Assembly (NCBI GenBank): GCA_027563935.2
Contig: CM050453.2
Span: forward strand, 11,426,001-11,490,000
Origin: Costus lasius
Taxonomy: Eukaryota > Streptophyta > Magnoliopsida > Zingiberales > Costaceae
Reading direction: 5' to 3'
DNA length: 64,000 bases
Positions 60,120 through 64,000 of the stretch are shown here, piece after piece. Within the stretch, counting starts at the first letter, position 1. Every line of letters begins with the position of its first letter. A program made the translations under genes and the position numbers. The notes beneath the pieces were generated by a model, which was given only the letters and a program-made list of their open reading frames with translations, was not told where the DNA came from and did not search any database.

Positions 60120-60710
60120 ACTATCTCTCCGGCGAAAAAATAAGAATGGAAGAAGAAAGAAAATATCTTTTATCTCGCTTTTTTTGGAAGGACGAAGAAT
60201 AATCAAAGGAAAGAAAAAGAAAAATCTCTTCATTTTTTCTAGTTTTGAATTCCCCCAAATTGGACGGAAAACTCTCGTCGCTTATATTCTCTCGTTCTTC
60301 TTCCCTCTCCCTCCCCATCTTCCACCTCCCCGCCTCCAGCGAGCTTGCTCGAGCTCGCCCACCACCCTGCAAGCTCACCCAAGCTCTCCGCCACCAATGA
60401 CGATGAGCTCCTCGTCTCCAGCGCACTCCCTGTCTCCCACCTCCCTGCCTCCCTGTGAGCTCGCCCGAACTCCCTGTCTCCCACCTCCCCGCCTCTCTCC
60501 CGAGCTCCCCACGTCCAGCGTGCCGAGCTCCTAGCTTCCCTGCGAGCTTGAACTCGCTCTGCTTTTTTTTTCAACGTGATTCTCTAACGTCACGAGAGAA
60601 TCACGTGCAAAATTTTTTGTTTCCTTTATAGTTTTCTTTCTTCAGCTTTTTCTTTTTCTCTTTATTACCTCTTTCTTTCCGTCTGTCAAACAAGGCCGCA
60701 TAAAAATTAG
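60120..60710. repeat. MITE-like element with CT-rich minisatellite core
   Basis: Outer parts resemble the element at 59,500 (TTCATTTTTTCT, CCAAATTGGACGGA; end CCGTCTGTCAAACAAGGCC). The core 60,290-60,540 is a CT-rich imperfect repeat of CTCCCACCTCCCYGCCTCYC units. The long frames here are low complexity and not genes. Confidence 0.45.
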
Positions 60711-61438
60711 CTGGACCTGGTTCTAGATGACTAAATTTGCTCTTAGTAATATTGATTGGTATGCAGCATAATTTTATTAATGTCATGTTTTGTGCACCTG
60801 TCCTTATCAGAATAACAAAAACAAAAAGCAAAGAAAACTTTGTGCTAATTCTAAAAAAAATAATTCATACACAAAGTACTAGACTCTGCCATGAAAGGCT
60901 GCAGGCAACAGATGTGATGTTCCTTCCTTCCTCGACAAGTTTAGCAGGGAAGAATGAAGATCACTTCCATTGGAGGCACCAAAACTGAGATTAACAATCT
61001 GATTACTTCCATTGCTCGCGTCATTTACTCTTAAAATTTAGATTCCTGAGACTTGCCATCATTGATTAATGATGGCAAATTTGTGACAAGCTTGCTTGCT
61101 GTTTCTCTCTGGATTCATCAGAGAGAATCTCAAAAGAAGCAATCCTCCAAAGAGGTGAAGTTCATGCAGCAGAGATAGATACTACGAGCAGAAAAGAACA
61201 AGAGCCAGTAATCAGCGCAAACACTTGCTGCAGTGATTCCAAGCTTTCTACTCGCTGCAGTCGGTAAAAGGAGACACCTGCCCTGACCTTTTTGTCTTCA
61301 CCTGACACTTTTCTCCTTCGTTTATGCCTTAAGATCTGCTTTTCCGAGGTTCACATCTTTCTTCCTTCTTCGATCTTCTAGTGAGGAAGAAAGGAGAAGG
61401 GGAGGAGGAGGCGGAGGTATCAGTGGTGACGTGAGCCC
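60711..61438. other. Upstream region of pectin acetylesterase gene
   Basis: Non-repetitive; probable promoter and leader of the downstream gene. No TATA box I would stand by. Confidence 0.45.
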
Positions 61439-64000
61439 ATGAGCCTGTTGGGGTTTGCTATTTTGCTCTTCTTGGTGGCATGGGCTCATGGAACTGAACA
61501 CAGGAATGTGAGTGCTGTTGCCTCCCTCGACAATGGAGCTGCCGGCAGTCGCTCCCCTCTGCTTGTAGGGCTGACTCTGATACAAACAGCTGCTGCTAAG
61601 GGTGCTGGTACAGCATTGCTTCTTCCACCTTTTTATCTCCCTTCAATTTCTTGCTGTTCATGGGAGTTCCCTATCCTTGTCTGAATTTCATTTTGTTTAT
61701 TTTTCATGTATATGCCTAATCATTCATGTTGAGTCTTCAAAATCGCTCACAATAGCACCTTTTGTGGATAAAATTTGTTGGTCTTTACATGTTGTTCTAC
61801 TTTTATTAGGGTTATGACACACATTTCCCTCATTCTTGTCTGTGTATGTTTGATTGGGCTTAATAGTCTTCTTAGGGTTACGTTTTGTTGTCTTATTTTT
61901 ATTGCTGTTTCTGATATACTGTGCCGATGTAAATCTTTATCTTTTGCATATTAATCCTAAAGACACTTCCTATTCTTATACTCAATTTATAGTATCTTTT
62001 ATTCTTAAACTACTTTTTGCATGAACCAAAATATATGTTTCCATATGGCTGGCCAATAGGGGTGTGTATTCCGGATTTCGTTACTGGTATCAAAATTTTG
62101 GTTCCGAACTCCCGAAATACCCTTTTTTGGCACCGATACCAATACCAAAATCCTAAAGTTTTTATTGGTACCCGGACTAAATTCCCAAAATTTAGCTTAT
62201 TGATGCTTCAATACCGATATCAAAATTTGACTAGGATTTAAGCTTGCTCTGAAATTTCTCATGAGGTTACCTTGTTTTAGTCCTTTTTCATGCTTAACTC
62301 AATGGCTAATTGTCAAATTGTTATTAATGTTTACACAATTAGTTGACCAAAATCTCATCTTCATTCTCATATGCATTGATATTATCTATAGATTTAGTGA
62401 ACAAGCATTAGTCAGTGCTAGTATTTTAGAGATTTAGCTATAAATTCTTAGATCGCTACATTTTCTTTTGTATCCTTCATTCTTAAGTAATTGCTACATG
62501 ATACTTAAGAATATTCCTGCTCATTTATGAAACCATATGGATTTCTTTAAATGTAGAAATTTGGCTTGTTCTTTAGTTTTGATACCTCATTGTTTAGTCC
62601 TAAACTAAAATTAGGAAAACTATAGTGGCATTTTATGACTTGATGAGTTTGCTATGATTAACTTATGCACAAGTATTTTCAATTAGCCAAGATTGTTTCA
62701 AGTTCACTAAGTTAATGCCACACGATCCTCTACTTGAAACTTGTAGCTATTAGAATTGGATATGTCTGTGCAGGCCAAGAGTTCGAGTCACACAATATAA
62801 CCATTAAAATGAATAGTAAAGATGCAATAAAACTATATCATGGAGAAATATGAGAATCCAATGGTGGATCTTATAAACATCCTCAAAGAAAAGTAATCAT
62901 TTTTCTCATTAGATTGAAGTTGACAAATCTTAGGCATGATAAGGATCCAATGAAAAAGAACTATTATGGCCATGATTTGGGCCCTGGATTTGATAAGAAA
63001 ATCAAATGCCAAGTAATAGAATTTACGGTATGCTGATTGTTTTGTCCACTTCGGAACTGAGAGAGAATTACAATAGTTAATGCTTAGTTTTTGATCTAAC
63101 CTTTATACTTCAAACTATGATGGTTCTACGCTATGATTTAGATCTTCGATTTGATGAGAAAGTTTGGTACTAAGTAATAGAGTTTATGGTATGTTTGTCG
63201 TTTTATCCACATCTAAATTGGGGGAGAATTACTAGTTCTTGATTTGACCTTATACACTACAAACCAGGATGGTTTTGTGCTATGAGTTAGGCCTGAGACA
63301 GTAGGGGTGTTATCATCAACATGGCCTTGAGCAATCTTAATTGGATCAAATCTTGTTGTTTATTTAAAGAATTATGACAGCAATTGTTTTCTTTATGAAT
63401 ATTCGTGCACACTAGCAATCTACTCAGAAGAGATTGATTTGTTCAAGAACAATTTGCTTCTGATTCAGTATGCTTGGATGGGAGTTTACCTGGTTACCAC
63501 TTACACCGTGGCTACGGATCTGGCGCAAACAGCTGGGTCATCAACTTAGAGGTGATTCCTCCATTCTATAAATTACATATCTTTTTGTATAACATGATTT
63601 AGATTTAAGAAACATGTTTTTGCATCACATTGGTGGAGATAGTTGAAACTTGAGACTGAAATTTCTGAAATTGCACATCTAGTGTGTCAAACTTGCAGTT
63701 TCATCCATGCTGTTACTTATGGAATGTGTATCAGGGAGGAGGCTGGTGCAATGAGATAAAATCATGTGCCTACAGGAAGATGACTCACCATGGTTCATCC
63801 GACTACATGGAAAAATTGATAGAATTTTCTGGATTACTCAGCGACAAACTTGAAGAAAATCCTGGTTTTTCGTCGAACCTGAAGTTCCAATTTGTACAAA
63901 TATCATTTTGGTGTAGTCGAAACCGAATCACGCTTTGTTCTCTACTGCCTCACTAAACAAAATTCCTGCAATTGCAGATTTCTATAACTGGAACAGGGTT
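61439..64000 (+). CDS. Pectin acetylesterase, 5' part (runs off window)
   Basis: Exon 1 61,439-61,607; exon 2 63,469-63,551; exon 3 63,735-63,864; exon 4 from 63,978 past the edge. All borders are GT-AG and phases agree. The protein starts [18 protein letters not shown], a signal peptide, then a variable stretch. After intron 1 it has [20 protein letters not shown] and [16 protein letters not shown], the family's start of the alpha/beta-hydrolase fold, then [31 protein letters not shown]. This is the plant PAE/Notum family (CE13), secreted to the cell wall, removing acetyl groups from pectin. The catalytic Ser, Asp and His lie beyond the window. The segment is intact in what is visible. Intron 1 is 1.86 kb and holds a decayed GGTACC-type repeat. 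Confidence 0.95.
62057..62241. mobile_element. Decayed GGTACC-type hAT remnant in PAE intron 1
   Basis: Begins TAGGGGTGTGTATTCCGGAT, then GGTATC/GGTACC-like degenerate repeats and CCCGAAATACCC, as in the subterminal parts of the hAT elements in the left half. No clear far terminus or 8-bp duplication. An older relative of the same family. Confidence 0.5.

Noticed and set aside
60184..60574. Proline/serine-rich frames
   Set aside because: Low-complexity translation of a CT-rich minisatellite within a MITE-like element.

Overview
This is plant nuclear DNA. It holds intron-containing genes of plant families: a CPP/TSO1-like CXC factor, a ZAT-type C2H2 zinc finger with an EAR motif, a CHX-type cation/H+ exchanger and a pectin acetylesterase. 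It also holds Ty1/copia and non-autonomous LTR elements, hAT elements and MITEs. The very GC-rich CHX and zinc-finger exons in an AT-rich background suggest a monocot; this is inference and I cannot name the species.

Region 1 (1-39,657) is a structurally complex locus around one gene. The intact CPP/TSO1-like gene (CDS 25,371-27,524, seven exons, 450 aa) sits between the arms of an inverted repeat of about 8.2 kb (10,679-18,905 and 29,762-39,657). Each arm holds most of one copia element and a copy of the CPP upstream region, exon 1 and start of intron 1. Left of this is a tandem array of four 2.3-kb units (1-9,223, open at the window edge). Each unit is a chimera: CPP promoter/leader/exon-1 fragment, an AT-rich element, and a MITE carrying a 0.4-kb hAT. 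A shorter array in the opposite orientation (19,236-22,786) lies next to the gene. The window holds eight exon-1 sequences with a start codon, four on each strand, only one of them in the functional gene, plus a ninth fragment limited to leader and promoter at the left edge.

The retrotransposon layers help order events. The right copia copy (28,304-35,159) has both 592-bp LTRs and starts about 780 bp after the CPP stop codon. The left copy lacks its 5' end, so the left arm looks derived. A 1,647-bp solo LTR (31,992-33,638) with a 5-bp target duplication is present only in the right arm and so came later.

Region 2 (39,650-50,000) has a non-autonomous LTR element on the minus strand (39,653-41,545), a related solo LTR (46,256-47,518), a 411-bp hAT element with an 8-bp target duplication (44,944-45,354), scattered possible exons of an unrecognised gene (from 42,168), and a fragment resembling a SNF2/CLASSY-type protein (49,610-49,957).

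Region 3 (50,000-64,000) is ordinary gene space: the zinc finger (minus strand, 51,340-52,053), the 810-aa CHX antiporter (minus, 55,709-58,346), and the first exons of a pectin acetylesterase (plus, from 61,439) that runs off the right edge. These three genes show no sign of working together.
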